A stretch of 64,000 nt of DNA from Batkoa obscura (lineage: Eukaryota > Entomophthoromycota > Entomophthoromycetes > Entomophthorales > Batkoaceae): the NCBI GenBank assembly GCA_030770535.1, contig JASVEC010000034.1, forward strand, positions 1-64,000. Reading direction: 5' to 3'. A program made the position numbers and the translations under genes. Shown here one piece after another: positions 43,576-54,783 of this stretch; position 1 is the stretch's first letter; every line of letters begins with the position of its first letter. The notes beneath the pieces were generated by a model. It ran no database searches and was not told the DNA's origin. It was given only the letters and a program-made list of their open reading frames with translations.

Positions 43576-45627
43576 ATTGATAGTATGTCTTATTTATTGT
43601 TGGGGAACTTTTTTTTCAGAGTTTTTATTGTTTTTATTTGAATTGATTTTGATTTTGTTATTATAAATAAAATTAATTTAAAAATTTTTTATTGAGATTT
43701 CAATTCCTCTGGTATTTATAGTTTTCATAAATTCTAAATTTAGTAATTCGATCCTCAGCTTTGCTTCGATTTATAATTTTTGCATTCTATAAAGTGACTC
43801 AAAACCAAAAATAGATCATATAATAGGAGAAATTAGCAATGATGACATAATCACAAATTGCAACTTGCTCAATTAGTAATCTAGTTAATTTTGGCCACCA
43901 GTTCTAGTTAATTCCAAATTTAAGTAGAATTTTAGTCAAATAAAGGTTAGAGTGAGGGGTATTATAAATTAAAAGATATGAAAATTTAACTAAAATTGCT
44001 AATAACAAATTTATAACCCATTATAAAATACCGGCTATTCCATAAATATTTTACTAGATTAATAATGGGATTGCAATTTTTTTAAATTCGGTTTAAAGTT
44101 TAACCACTAGGCAATATTTAACTCCAAACATTAAAGTCAAACTTTTAATAAAAATTACTAATTTTACTAATTTGTATAGATATCCTTTCAAACTTCGTTT
44201 TCACCACCTTAAACACCGAGTCCAATCAGCTTATTCATAGTGGCGATACTTATTAACATCAAACATTAGAATACAAGATTAACCAAAAAGAAAACATTTA
44301 TGACTCATTCATTTTATCACTCCTTTTTTTATATGATGCACTGCTATATATAAATTGTTATGTGGGGTAATATAATTAATAATAGTCACTCTTAGACTTT
44401 TAAGGCGCCGGTTGACCAATCATAATATCTAACTTAGCCTAATGACTGATTGTTAAGTTCTTTCTGACTTGGCATCATTTTAATCACATCGATATATTTA
44501 ATTGGTAATTCAGTTGCCCTTGGCCAATCAAAATCCTACATTAATAATTATTTATTTATTGGTAATTCAGTTGTTTTGCATATTTACTCTAAAGTCAGAT
44601 TTTGCAAAAACATTACCGATTTATAAGAACAACTACGGACATCTGAAACAAGGTTAAATCACGTTTTTAAAAGATCGGTTTAACCCACCCTAAAATATTA
44701 ATTATCCGTTTAAATTCAAAAATCCGCAGCACAAATGTTAATTTTAAATCCGACCTATTGGAATCTAACTCAAGTTCCGAATGGGATAAAACTAGTTGCT
44801 AGATGCTTTTGTTTTTTTAATTTGTTAATTTTTTTATAATAGATTTATAGTCTATGTATAGTGGTTAATCATAAATTCCCATAAAAGAAATTAACAATAA
44901 ATTAAGAAAATTAAAGTACCTAAATCCAATAAGTTTTGTTTATAAGGCAGATATTTCATTTTACTGTGGAAAATAAAAAATTAAAATTATATATATTATT
45001 AGTAAATTTATTTTAAACTTTTCCTTTGTTTTAAATCGAAGAATAATTTTTTTTAATATATTAGTTAAACTGTTTTAAGAAGTCTTTGTAACCCAATAAA
45101 AATTGCATATTCAGTTTTCAGACTCATTCAGCTGTACACTAAAAAATATCCGAGTAAATTGATGAGAATTTTCTTTAAAAGTAAAGTAATTTCTAACATG
45201 ATTATTTAAATAGTTTAAGGCTTCGAATACTTGTTATATATAGTGATAAACGAATGCACTAATTATATTGTAATAGTTTTTTTGTTTGATTTCCAATGGC
45301 TACATCTATATGAATAAGGATATACTTGTTACATTTTTAAAATACTACAACAGCGATTATATAAGGTAACTAATTTGATATATCCTATATTCCATGTCAA
45401 ATAGCCAAGTTAGGTCACGATATATCATTGATTTAAACAACAAACATAAATTTTGTTTATTTTTAATTTCAATAACTTACTTATTCAATCTATTAATGGA
45501 CAATAACGTAAAGATAAAGTAAATTCTATTATTTATAAAATAACGATTCAAGTTAAATTTGTTACTGAAATTGAAATCTGATTTAAAACTCCACTTATTA
45601 TAACATTTAAAAACATACTAATGAAGT
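43576..45627. other. 2-kb regulatory spacer upstream of the C2H2 gene
   Basis: No gene is supported. CCAAT boxes lie at 44416-44420 and 44524-44528, and a 15-bp direct repeat lies around 44502 and 44559. The region 44390-44780 is slightly less AT-rich than its surroundings. It runs to the 3' end of RPB4. Confidence 0.5.
44502..44573 (+). promoter_or_regulatory. direct repeat TTGGTAATTCAGTTG, two copies
   Basis: Exact 15-bp copies at 44502-44516 and 44559-44573 with a CCAAT box between them, about 930-1000 bp before the C2H2 start. It may be a paired regulatory site or remnant duplication. Confidence 0.35.
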
Positions 45628-46244
45628 TTAAAGTTGGAATCTCTTTATTGAAGCCACTTCAACTAAAATCTTATATAATTCAGCATCATCGATTCCTGAA
45701 GTTACACTGAGCAAATTAGTCATAATAATAAACACAATGCCATTTAGCTTACCTTGGGATAATTGCTTTACATTCTCCAACATCATCAACATTTAATGTA
45801 ACAATTTGTGCCATTTCAAATGGATCAAGGGTTGTTTTGGCTAAAGCTCTATCGTTTAAGACTTTTATAATTAAAATAAATTACCATTTAATTAGATTAC
45901 CTTCTAATATCCTTAATGGTATCCGTTTTAGCAATACGATTAAACCTTGAGCAATGCTGTAAGGTTTTGTCAAAGACACTAAATAATTTGTATTTATTTT
46001 GATTTAGCTAAATAATTAATTTACTCTGTATTGCTTTGATGTGGGGGTTTATTGTTTTTTTGAGCTTCCATAAGTACTTTGACTTCCGATAAAAATAAGG
46101 GTTGTGCGTTTTGGAACTCTATCTTTTGTAAATTTACCTTCAACTAGTTTAATCTTGTTTACCTTCCCCAAAATGCAATGCAGTTGCATCTTCATCAAAT
46201 GGTTGTGTATTATCTAATAAACCCAATCCAACTACTTCATCCAT
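45628..46244 (-). CDS. RPB4: RNA polymerase II subunit RPB4, five exons
   Basis: Exons on the minus strand are 46163-46244, 46025-46118, 45901-45978, 45753-45848 and 45628-45706, separated by GT-AG introns of 44, 46, 52 and 46 bp. They join in frame to a 142-residue protein, the same length as human RPB4. Family landmarks in order are EDATALHF, EFQNAQPLFLSEVKVLMEAQ, then TDVFDKTLQHCSRFNRIAKT (like VFMKTLNYTARFSRFK), DPFEMAQIVTLN (like HKFELACLANL), ECKAIIPS (like ESKALIPS) and a final KRFQ. RPB4 pairs with RPB7 to form the stalk of RNA polymerase II and acts in initiation and mRNA export. No exon is long enough to stand out as an open frame, so the gene is easily missed. Confidence 0.93.
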
Positions 46245-47024
46245 TGTTTTTAATGAATATTTAAAAAAAATAAAATTCGTTTTTTAAAACTAGGCTTTAA
46301 CTTATTTCTTAGCCAATACTATTCTTTGGTTGGTTGGTTTTTATAAGATTTTTGCTAAAACATTGGCTGTTATTTTTTTGCTTTTTTAAAAAAGCTAGTT
46401 TATATAAAACCACAGTTTACCATTAGTATACTCTGCTTTGTAGTGAAAATAAATTGTTAAAGCAATAAAAAATCATACACAAATGGGTTGGCTACATTGA
46501 ACTACTTTGAATTCCATCTAAAAGCTTTAAATTACTATTTGTAATTATTATTTTACTTTAAAAACTAATGAGATTTATTTGGGAAATTTAACAGATAGGA
46601 CAGGCTGGAACTTTCCTCCATAAAATGGCAGAGAAAGCAGAATAAATCTTGATATTTGGGATACATATTCATTACTATCAATACCAAACAGAAAAGGAAG
46701 GTTAAAACTTCAAATACGATTAAAAGAAGACATTTATTTAACGATGAAAATAAAATTATAGATACTTAAATCTTATAATTTTAAAGATTTAATAAAATAA
46801 AACATCTATGTTGCTTTTTAGTAATTCATTTTAATAAAGTTTATGTTTTCAAATTTATACAGTTCTTAAAAGTTTACTCTCAAAAATGAAAACAAAAAAA
46901 ATATTTTTTAAAGTCAGACTTAAGGTCTTTATATTAATTTTATTTAAGAATCAAACATTGTTAAGTGCTATAAGATATAAGAGAAATCAAAAAGTGAATA
47001 GCATTTATGTGAGCTAAATATTGA
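46245..47024. other. intergenic upstream of RPB4
   Basis: AT-rich. Around 46575-46760 on the + strand there is a short interrupted stretch of coding character with no recognised family. Confidence 0.4.
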
Positions 47025-47294
47025 GCTCATGATTGGGATTTGCATTCTTTTAAATATATAAGAAAGTGGATATTAGGTAACGGATCCCACGAGGAGGCTA
47101 GTCTTGTTAAGCTAAGTTTAAAGTTCATGTAGATCAATCGAGTACATCTAGGGAAGAGTGAGTTAGGAGATATATTCATGAGATTGAATATCAACTTTGA
47201 ATGGGACAAGACAATGGATGAAATGACAGTAAAGTATATTGAAGAGTTTGTATCAACGAAACAAAAAAAGGTTATAATATTTAAACATAATTGA
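47025..47294 (+). other. interrupted open stretch, possible gene relic
   Basis: About 90 codons on the + strand with one internal stop, slightly GC-richer than the surroundings and with varied amino-acid composition (for example GNGSHEEASLVKLSLKF, then LGDIFMRLNINFEWD). It has no start codon of its own and no family I recognise. It could be a decayed exon or chance. Confidence 0.3.
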
Positions 47295-47329
47295 TCACTC
47301 CAAAAAAAGTTAATATTATAATGAAAATA

Positions 47330-47433
47330 TATGGGGATGTATTTTTTTGTTTTAAAATTTTACTAATAATTTTTCCACTCAAATAGTGCTTAAAAATGGA
47401 AAAAGTGATGAAACTAAAAAAAACATTCCCATA
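47330..47433 (+). mobile_element. MITE 21
   Basis: About 104 bp, forward, ends TATGGGGATGT and AACATTCCCATA, core CACTCAAATAGTGCTT. Confidence 0.88.
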
Positions 47434-47928
47434 TTTTAATAAAAATTAGTGATAAAATAACAAGGACGATTTAAAATAGATTTATTATAATGTAAATTAT
47501 ATAAAACCATCCAGTCTTTAAATGTCTTGAAAATTAAAATAAAATCGCTTGAAAACAATAGACTGAATTTAAATCATTACGATAAGTTGATTGTTTTGTA
47601 GATATGCTTATCTAATTTAAAAAATTAACACTTGCATTATGATTTATACTTTAGAAAAGGTTGTTGGTAAAGCTATAGTCTCCTTTAAGTATAAAAGAGC
47701 AAACTTGAATATCGAATTTAAATTTTAGTAAGGATAACAAAATCACAATTGGATTAAAAATAGCTTACCTTACATTTAAAATACCACATTGTTAAAACTC
47801 TGCATTTATAGAACGCAATATATTGTGAGAGCAAACCTATTATCTCTGAAAAATAATCAAAAAGTCTAAAAAAGTAATAATTATACTATAAGTTAAATTT
47901 TAATTAAAATTTATAATAACAAATAAAA
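47434..47928. other. intergenic, no gene seen
   Basis: AT-rich 3' flank of quinone reductase 3 with nothing recognisable. Confidence 0.55.
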
Positions 47929-48558
47929 TTAAGCTGATTCAGCACCACGAACAAATTGAGATACTAATTTAGCAAAATTTTCACCTTGGATACGACCGGT
48001 TTCTAATTCTTTTTCTGAAATTTTTCTAGCTCCATTTTCACCAGCAACGATGGAGGCGCCGTATGGTGAGCCACCAATAACCTCTACATCTTCTTTAAGA
48101 TGAGGTGAAGCATAACCAGTTGGTACATAAACCATACCAAAATGGGCTACAGTAGTTAAGAAAGTAAGATGAGTGGTTTCTTGTCCACCATGTTGAGTAT
48201 TGGAGGATACAAAGGTACCAGCAAATTTACCATGTAAACCACCAGTGGCCCATAAACCACCACATCTATCCCAAAAGTGTTTCCATTGAGCTGGCATCAT
48301 ACCAAAACGAGTTGGGATACCAAATAAAAAGCCATCAGCTTCTTTTAGTAATTCAGGGGTAATAATTTCAACATCTTCTGGTTTAGCTGGGGCATGCATT
48401 TTAGCAAGTACTTCTTCTGGTAAAGTTTCTGGTACTTGGAATAATTTAACTTCAACATTTGGGACACGTTCAGCACCTTCTTTAATTGCTTTAGCTAAAG
48501 TGTAAATATGTTGATAAGTGGAGTAGTATGGGATGTAGATTTTAGTTGTACGAGTCAT
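47929..48558 (-). CDS. NAD(P)H:quinone oxidoreductase, WrbA/PST2 family (copy 3)
   Basis: A 209-residue paralogue with all FMN-site segments (PTRFG, TQHGGQE, GGSPYGAS) and the S-T-Y-Q-H phosphate loop. Its first 97 or so codons and 12 bp of 5' UTR are identical in DNA to copy 4, while the C-terminal half differs at many residues (FWDRCGG and VRGAESA here, FWDACGG and VKGSESA there). Such a sharp change in identity fits gene conversion or a partial recent duplication. Arg at residue 98 replaces the Ala of copies 2 and 4. It is intronless and lies in the same orientation as copy 4, 1.5 kb downstream of it. Confidence 0.93.
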   Translation of the reverse strand: MTRTTKIYIPYYSTYQHIYTLAKAIKEGAERVPNVEVKLFQVPETLPEEVLAKMHAPAKPEDVEIITPELLKEADGFLFGIPTRFGMMPAQWKHFWDRCGGLWATGGLHGKFAGTFVSSNTQHGGQETTHLTFLTTVAHFGMVYVPTGYASPHLKEDVEVIGGSPYGASIVAGENGARKISEKELETGRIQGENFAKLVSQFVRGAESA

Positions 48559-50071
48559 TGATTTATTTTTATTTTAATTTAAAAAATAATGTAAGGAGTA
48601 GAAAGGTTATTTTAGGTTTATATACTTTTTTTACAATAACTTGTTATTTTAATTTTATATTCTCGCTTATTAATTTGTTGGCTTCTGAAGTAAGCAATAA
48701 TTAATATATCCAATCACATTCCATCCTGTAGTCATCACTCTTAATACCTTAAATTTGTTTATAAATTTAGTGAACAGTTCTTATCATTTGGACTTCTAAT
48801 ATTAATGAAATAAATGCTACAGTTGTAGATATTAAACAAAACCAACAGACAAAGCATTAAGCAAAGTAGCATTGTATACTATAAAATAATAGGTTATGTA
48901 TATAAATTTAATAAAATAATGTACTAATATTAAAAACAGTATAGTAAAATATTTCATAAATATCGGATAAATTGCTAACATTAATCTAAAATATAAAGAA
49001 TGGAATTTTTATATTATTATTTTAGCCTAAATTAAGATAAAATTAAGAACTTATTAATTACTTTTACAACATTTAAATATTATTTTCCCATTTTAATAGT
49101 TAAAATGGAACTACGCCATATACCATATTAATTCATCGATTTGTTAGTTAAATTATGTCATATTCACCTCAACCTATTATCAAAATTTATACTATAAAGT
49201 AGGATATACTGATATGATTTATAATAAATGTTATAAATGGAGGGGTCTAGAATAAACTTATGTTATATATTTATCCTAATTATATTCTACTATTTATATT
49301 ATGTACTCCCTGAATAGATTAGTTATATATAATTGGATAAACTATACCTCCCCTTTTTAAATTGGGACCTCTTCTTTTTTATCCTTTTTTAACTTCCTTT
49401 AGCAACTTTTTCCCTGATCTATCATACTATAATATCAATTAGTTGAATAATCAAGGTAAGCGAATTTATAACTTTTAGAAATGCATATCGACTATGTATC
49501 GAGGAATTAACTCTGTATTCCCCTAACTATTCTAATTCTGATACTTAATAATGGTGTCTCATATCATTGCAGTAAAGAATTTAGTTGAAATTTATGACTA
49601 GGCGATCTAATTGTATAAAAATAAGTAAGACTTTAGATGACATATTTATGTTAATTGTTGTTCGATCTCAACTAAATGATTATGGTGGTTTCTCTATCAA
49701 ATTTAGCACAGTGGTCTACATGTGATGAGTAATATTGATAATTAAACACTACTTTTAGGATACAAGTGAGTGCTATTGTCAAATCTTAAGTGTTTTCAAG
49801 GATCGGTTTACCTTATAAAATTATAGTTGGAAGGATTTAAATTGCATTCAAATACAACAGCAGGTACCTATAACCAAAATATAAATCAGTATTAATTTAT
49901 CAATATGTATGATTATTTACCTTTACTAAACAAAATTGTCTTTGGATTTCAAATGAGATTAGAAGGAATAGTAAGTAAATGACACTAAAAAAATTAGTGA
50001 AAAAATAACTGAATTCAGCGAAAGACAAAACAACAAAGAATAAAATAAACAAATATTTAATTAAAATAAAC
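48559..50071. other. spacer between quinone reductases 3 and 4
   Basis: AT-rich, with no supported gene and no MITE. The first 12 bp continue the identity between copies 3 and 4, after which the flanks are unrelated. Confidence 0.55.
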
Positions 50072-50701
50072 TTAAGCAGATTCAGAGCCTTTAACGTAGG
50101 TCGATACTAATTTAGCAAAATTTTCACCTTGGGCACGGCCAATTTCTAATTCTTTTTCGGAAGCTTGTTTGGAACCATTTTCCCCAGCAACAACTGAAGC
50201 ACCATATGGCGATCCACCAATAACTTCATTAGCTTCTTGAAGATGAGAAGAAGCATAACCAAGTGGTACATAAACCATACCAAAATGGGCTACAGTAGTT
50301 AAGAAAGTAAGATGAGTGGTTTCTTGTCCACCATGTTGAGTATTGGAGGATACAAAAGTACCAGCAAATTTACCATTTAAAGCGCCAGTGGCCCATAAAC
50401 CACCACAAGCGTCCCAAAAGTGTTTCCATTGAGCTGGCATCATACCAAAACGAGTTGGGATACCAAATAAAAAGCCATCAGCTTCTTTTAGTAATTCAGG
50501 GGTAATAATTTCAACATCTTCTGGTTTAGCTGGGGCATGCATTTTAGCAAGTACTTCTTCTGGTAAAGTTTCTGGTACTTGGAATAATTTAACTTCAACA
50601 TTTGGGACACGTTCAGCACCTTCTTTAATTGCTTTAGCTAAAGTGTAAATATGTTGATAAGTGGAGTAGTATGGGATGTAGATTTTAGTTGTACGAGTCA
50701 T
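50072..50701 (-). CDS. NAD(P)H:quinone oxidoreductase, WrbA/PST2 family (copy 4)
   Basis: A 209-residue paralogue, tandem with copy 3. FMN-site segments are complete and the phosphate loop reads S-T-Y-Q-H. Its N-terminal half is DNA-identical to copy 3, whereas its C-terminal half (KQASEKELEIGRAQGENFAK) resembles copy 2 about as well as copy 3. This mosaic pattern suggests exchange between paralogues. The 5' flank beyond 12 bp is unique, so its regulation probably differs from that of copy 3. Confidence 0.93.
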   Translation of the reverse strand: MTRTTKIYIPYYSTYQHIYTLAKAIKEGAERVPNVEVKLFQVPETLPEEVLAKMHAPAKPEDVEIITPELLKEADGFLFGIPTRFGMMPAQWKHFWDACGGLWATGALNGKFAGTFVSSNTQHGGQETTHLTFLTTVAHFGMVYVPLGYASSHLQEANEVIGGSPYGASVVAGENGSKQASEKELEIGRAQGENFAKLVSTYVKGSESA

Positions 50702-52512
50702 TGATTTATTTTTGCTTTTTAGTTTTTGCTTTTTTTGGATCCAAAAAGGATCCTTTTATACTTTTAATTTATCTCAATGCTTGATAATTATTTGTAAGCA
50801 GTTGGTATCAAAGGATTAGTTATTCATAAATCTTCTCAGTTTGTTAGATTGCTTTATAATTTTTATGAATTTTAACATAAACTAAGAATAAGTTATTAAT
50901 TTAAGTGTTGTAAAAATTGAATTTGTTCTATTAATTTTAATTAGCTTATAAAAATTTCAAGTGTTTTTATGTATATTATATGATGGAATTTCATGCTTTA
51001 TCTTTAGATTTAACATATTCTTGTACTAGTTTACTTTATTTTATATTACATGTATTACATTAGAGAAATTATATTATAAAATAAATAATGATTTTGTTTG
51101 ATTTTGTTTACTTTTTTAGGGATCCATTTTGAAATATGGACTAATTTTTTATTGATTTTGAATTTTCAATTATTTCTCAGTAAATTTTTATCAGTTTAAT
51201 TTTATATTTATAATAAACTCCACATTCGAAGCAGGATACTTTTATTTTATATTTTTATTTTATATCAAAGTATTAAAAAAATAAAAATAAAAATAACCAG
51301 TTTTTGCATATAATTTCTAATTTGGTTTATAATTCATTCGTAACTTAAAAGATAGTGTAATAAATCTTAACAAAAGACTTGGTGCTTTTCTTGTAACAAC
51401 TACTATTAAACACAATAAAGTAAGAATCTAATAGTAATGTAAATTTGTACTCATAGTTTATGTTTTATTTGCAAAAACAAAAACAATTAAATAAATGTAT
51501 TTATCTTTATATTTTGTATCTTTCTAACTTAACATAATTTTAATGTTGAAAATTTATACAATATTGAACTTTAGTGATAACTTGGATAAGTTGAAAAGAT
51601 ATAAATTCCATGAAAACTAAGGTATTAAAATTATTGGCTATAATAACAATAATAAATGAGTATTAGAAATCCATTTTTTAGATTTAACTTTTTGTTTTTT
51701 TAATACTATCAAGTAGAAAAATTAAAATTTATAATCAGAAAATACATCTTTATACTTTTTTGGCTCAGTATCTTGTCCATTTTTTATGCTATATAAAATA
51801 GATAGATTAGTTATTTGAATATTAAACCAATAAAAAAGCATAGTTATAAATTATTTACTACAAATTATTGTATTTTATGTAGCATTTTTAACACGATACT
51901 CTTGTTTAAAATGAATTATAGCTTATACAATAGGACCAAATTATCTAATATAATAGAAATCACTTTAAACGAAGCTATATATTTGGATTCTTTTTATAAT
52001 ATTGATATATTGTTCTTTTCATCAAGTTGAAAATTAGTAATTCAATTCTATACTAAAAACTGGATTTAAATACTATAATTTGAGCCCTAATAGTTACCAT
52101 TTATTTTAACCAATGATAGTCCATTACCAATGGTATTACATTAGCATATTACTGCCAGGCAATTTTTATATACTCACCAAAAGCTATGTCAAAAAAGCAT
52201 CAACTAATCAGATTAGTTTAATGTCTCTCAACAGTTGAATTGATTAGTTAAATTTGATTGTATCCCATAAATTTATTTAACCATAATTTAAAAAATGTGT
52301 CAATATATTTCCCAGTAACAGTGTATTAATTTGGTTTTAAAATACAGTTTATAAAAGTAAAAAATTTAAAAAAGCCATATTTAGTCTTTTTTTATAAATT
52401 CCGTTATCAATGATAAATAATTAATTCAATTACTCAATATATTGTCAAAAGAAGTAATCAAATATTTATAAAACAATTAAAATTTTATGATCATAGCTAT
52501 TTAATTGCTAAG
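50702..52512. other. intergenic, no supported gene
   Basis: AT-rich. A 71-codon frame at 51815-52030 starts with TTG and has no recognisable family. Around 51745-51800 there may be a very degraded fragment of the main MITE. Confidence 0.5.
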
Positions 52513-52976
52513 TGTGAAATATCGCTTTGTTAGTCCCATGGTTAATTACAGCATAACAATCGCCTAGGCTGTTGTGTTCTCGAGTTCAGAGAAAATCAAC
52601 CCCACGTTCTTAGCTTGATTTGATATAGGAATTTCTATCTTCGTCTCAAAGAATATTCTCCCCTCGTTTTGATATTTATACTTATCGGAGCATAAAAGAG
52701 ATTCTAAAACACAATAGCTCGAGGCTTTTCAACTGAATTATTCCCTGATATCTCAAACATTTAGTAAAGCCACTAAGTTTTCTTAATAGTATTTTACGTA
52801 GATTTCACATTAGTATTGTCTATTCTATTTGTCTTATATAGCTTGTAACCTATTACGTGCTATTCCTCATAATCCAAGTCTATCTTAGTCACATAAACTA
52901 AGACCTTTCGACTTATAGTGTAGTCAACCCAGCAATAGCTGTTCTTGACTCCAAACTCTGAGTACCAGATTTCACA
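52513..52976 (+). mobile_element. solo LTR 5 (uninterrupted copy)
   Basis: 464 bp from TGTGAAATATCGCTTTGT to CAGATTTCACA. TAAG occurs on both sides (52509-52512 and 52977-52980), the likely visible part of the target duplication. It is close to LTR 3 in sequence. No internal region of the retrotransposon is present. Confidence 0.88.
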
Positions 52977-53055
52977 TAAGTTTTTTATTTTTTATTATTG
53001 CTTTTAAACTTTTAAATTGTTAAAATTATTAAAATTTATTATAATTATAGTCATG

Positions 53056-53300
53056 ATTATATAGGGATGTCTGAAATAATTTTAAAATTTATTTAAAAAT
53101 TAATATACGGGGATGTGTTTTTATATTTGAGAATTTTACTAACAATTTTTCCACTCAAATAGCCCTTAAAAGATGGAAAAAATGATGAAGCCAAAAAAAA
53201 CATCCTCATATAATTCATTAAATCTGAAAATTTTTACTTTTTTTTTTTAAACTAATTTTTTTAATTATATCCTTTACGTTATTTTTATCAAATATCAAAA
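53056..53300 (-). repeat. possible R2-family repeat, interrupted by MITE 22
   Basis: It begins AGGGATGTCTGAAATAATTT, like the copies near 32890 and 35488 in reverse complement. MITE 22 interrupts it about 50 bp in. The distal part aligns only loosely with 33010-33100. Confidence 0.35.
53106..53210 (+). mobile_element. MITE 22
   Basis: About 105 bp, forward, ends TACGGGGATGT and ACATCCTCATA, lying between solo LTRs 5 and 6. Confidence 0.87.
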
Positions 53301-53327
53301 TGGTTTTATTATATGCTTAATAAATAT

Positions 53328-53785
53328 TGCGAAGTATCACTTTGTCAGCTCTATGATTGGTTATAACATGACAATCACTTAAGTTATTGTATTCTCAAGT
53401 TCAGATACGATTTAAAATCCCTTACTTTGATTTCTTGCGAGAACTTCTAATCTCACATTCCAAAATACTATCTTCTTGCTTTGATATCCACACTTGTTGG
53501 AGTATGAAAGAGATTCTTCAATATAACAACTCAAGGCTTTTTAATTGGATTATTTCCTAACATCGTACCTTTGATAAACCCATTAAATCCTTCTGGTAGT
53601 ATTTTAGGTAGATTTTACAGTAGTATTGTCTATTCTATTTGTTTTACATAGTCTGTAGCATACTACGTGATATTCTTGACAATTCAAGTATGTCTTAGTC
53701 ACATAAGCTAATATCTTTCAACTTACGGCTAGTCAATCAAGTAAGAACTGCTTTTGACTCCAATCACTGAGTACGAGATTTCACA
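53328..53785 (+). mobile_element. solo LTR 6
   Basis: 458 bp in the same orientation as LTR 5, with a diverged start TGCGAAGTATCACTTTGTCAG and end GAGATTTCACA. AATAT flanks both sides if the final A is counted with the flank. It is more diverged than LTRs 3 and 5, so older. Fossil without internal region. Confidence 0.85.
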
Positions 53786-53970
53786 ATATATAGTATAAAT
53801 AGAAATGAATGTAACTATTTAAAAATGGTTAATAATAATAAAATGTCAACACTATGATCTATTATCAAAAATATAAGAAAGACTAAACGTGAGCAAATTA
53901 AAGCTATTGTATTTGCTTAATAATTTAATTATTTTATCAAGGTTTAATAAAAATAAAAATAATAATACAG

Positions 53971-54079
53971 TAAAAGGGGATGTATTTTTGTGTTTAAGAA
54001 TTTTGTTAGCAAATTTTCCGCTTAGATAGCGCTTAAAAAATAGAAGAAATAATGAAGTTAAAAAAGACACTCCCAAATA
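53971..54079 (+). mobile_element. MITE 23
   Basis: About 109 bp, forward, left end AAGGGGATGT and right end ACACTCCCAAATA. It is followed 15 bp later by MITE 24 in the same orientation. Confidence 0.83.
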
Positions 54080-54093
54080 CTTATCAAATAATA

Positions 54094-54196
54094 TATGGGA
54101 ATGTATTTTTTTGTCTAAGAATTTTACTAGCACTTTCTCTGCTTAAATAGCGCTTAAAAAATGGAAAAAGTGAAGTCAAAAAAAAGCACCTTTATA
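54094..54196 (+). mobile_element. MITE 24
   Basis: About 103 bp, forward, left end TATGGGAATGT and diverged right end GCACCTTTATA. It forms a tandem with MITE 23, but the two differ at many sites, so they are separate insertions rather than a fresh duplication. Confidence 0.83.
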
Positions 54197-54199
54197 CTA

Positions 54200-54316
54200 C
54201 TATGTACTTTTGCTTTTCAATAAAAAAAAATTTATAGAATTCTAAACAAAGTTTTTAAAATACAAAATTTTAGAAAATTAGATAAAAACGAAAATAACTC
54301 AGAAATCCTTACGTAA
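54200..54316 (+). repeat. R2, second short element, copy 2
   Basis: It shares CAAAGTTTTTAAAATAC and GAAAATTAGATAAAA with 35370-35488. Its left end lies directly against MITE 24. Confidence 0.45.
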
Positions 54317-54712
54317 CAAAAATAAACTAAATATATTAAAATATAATTATGAGTTATAATAATCTTCATTGTTTAATATTTTTATAAATTTCGAACAACT
54401 TATGTTGAATTAAGTGTTAAATTTAAATTTGATAACTGCTCTGCCTTATCTTATCTGCTATAAAACATAAGTAAACCCTTATTTATAAAGAGCATTATTG
54501 GTAACCAACTCAAATTCAAATAAAATCAAGGTGCTCCTAATCACTAATAAAATACTTGGGAATTAACAGCTTATACAATATTAAATTATATGACTATGAA
54601 ACCTTGATTTACTTCCACTCTTTAATACCATAACAAAAGTAAATTCGGATAAGTATTTCAACAAGCTTTGTTAATTTAAAATTTATTATTAACTATTTGT
54701 TAATAGTAATAT

Positions 54713-54783
54713 GCAATGTTGGTTTAGTGGTAAAATTGCCGCCTGCCACGCGGCAGCCCCGGGTTCGATTCCCGGACATTGCA
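54713..54783 (+). tRNA. tRNA-Gly (anticodon GCC), copy 2
   Basis: Identical over all 71 bases to the minus-strand gene at 7909-7979: acceptor GCAATGT/ACATTGC, anticodon loop CTGCCAC and B-box GGTTCGATTCC. A six-T terminator follows at 54803-54808. Flanking sequences are unrelated to copy 1. Confidence 0.96.

Noticed and set aside
51815-52030. 71-codon + strand frame.
   Set aside because: It starts with TTG, has no recognisable domain and falls within chance for this base composition.
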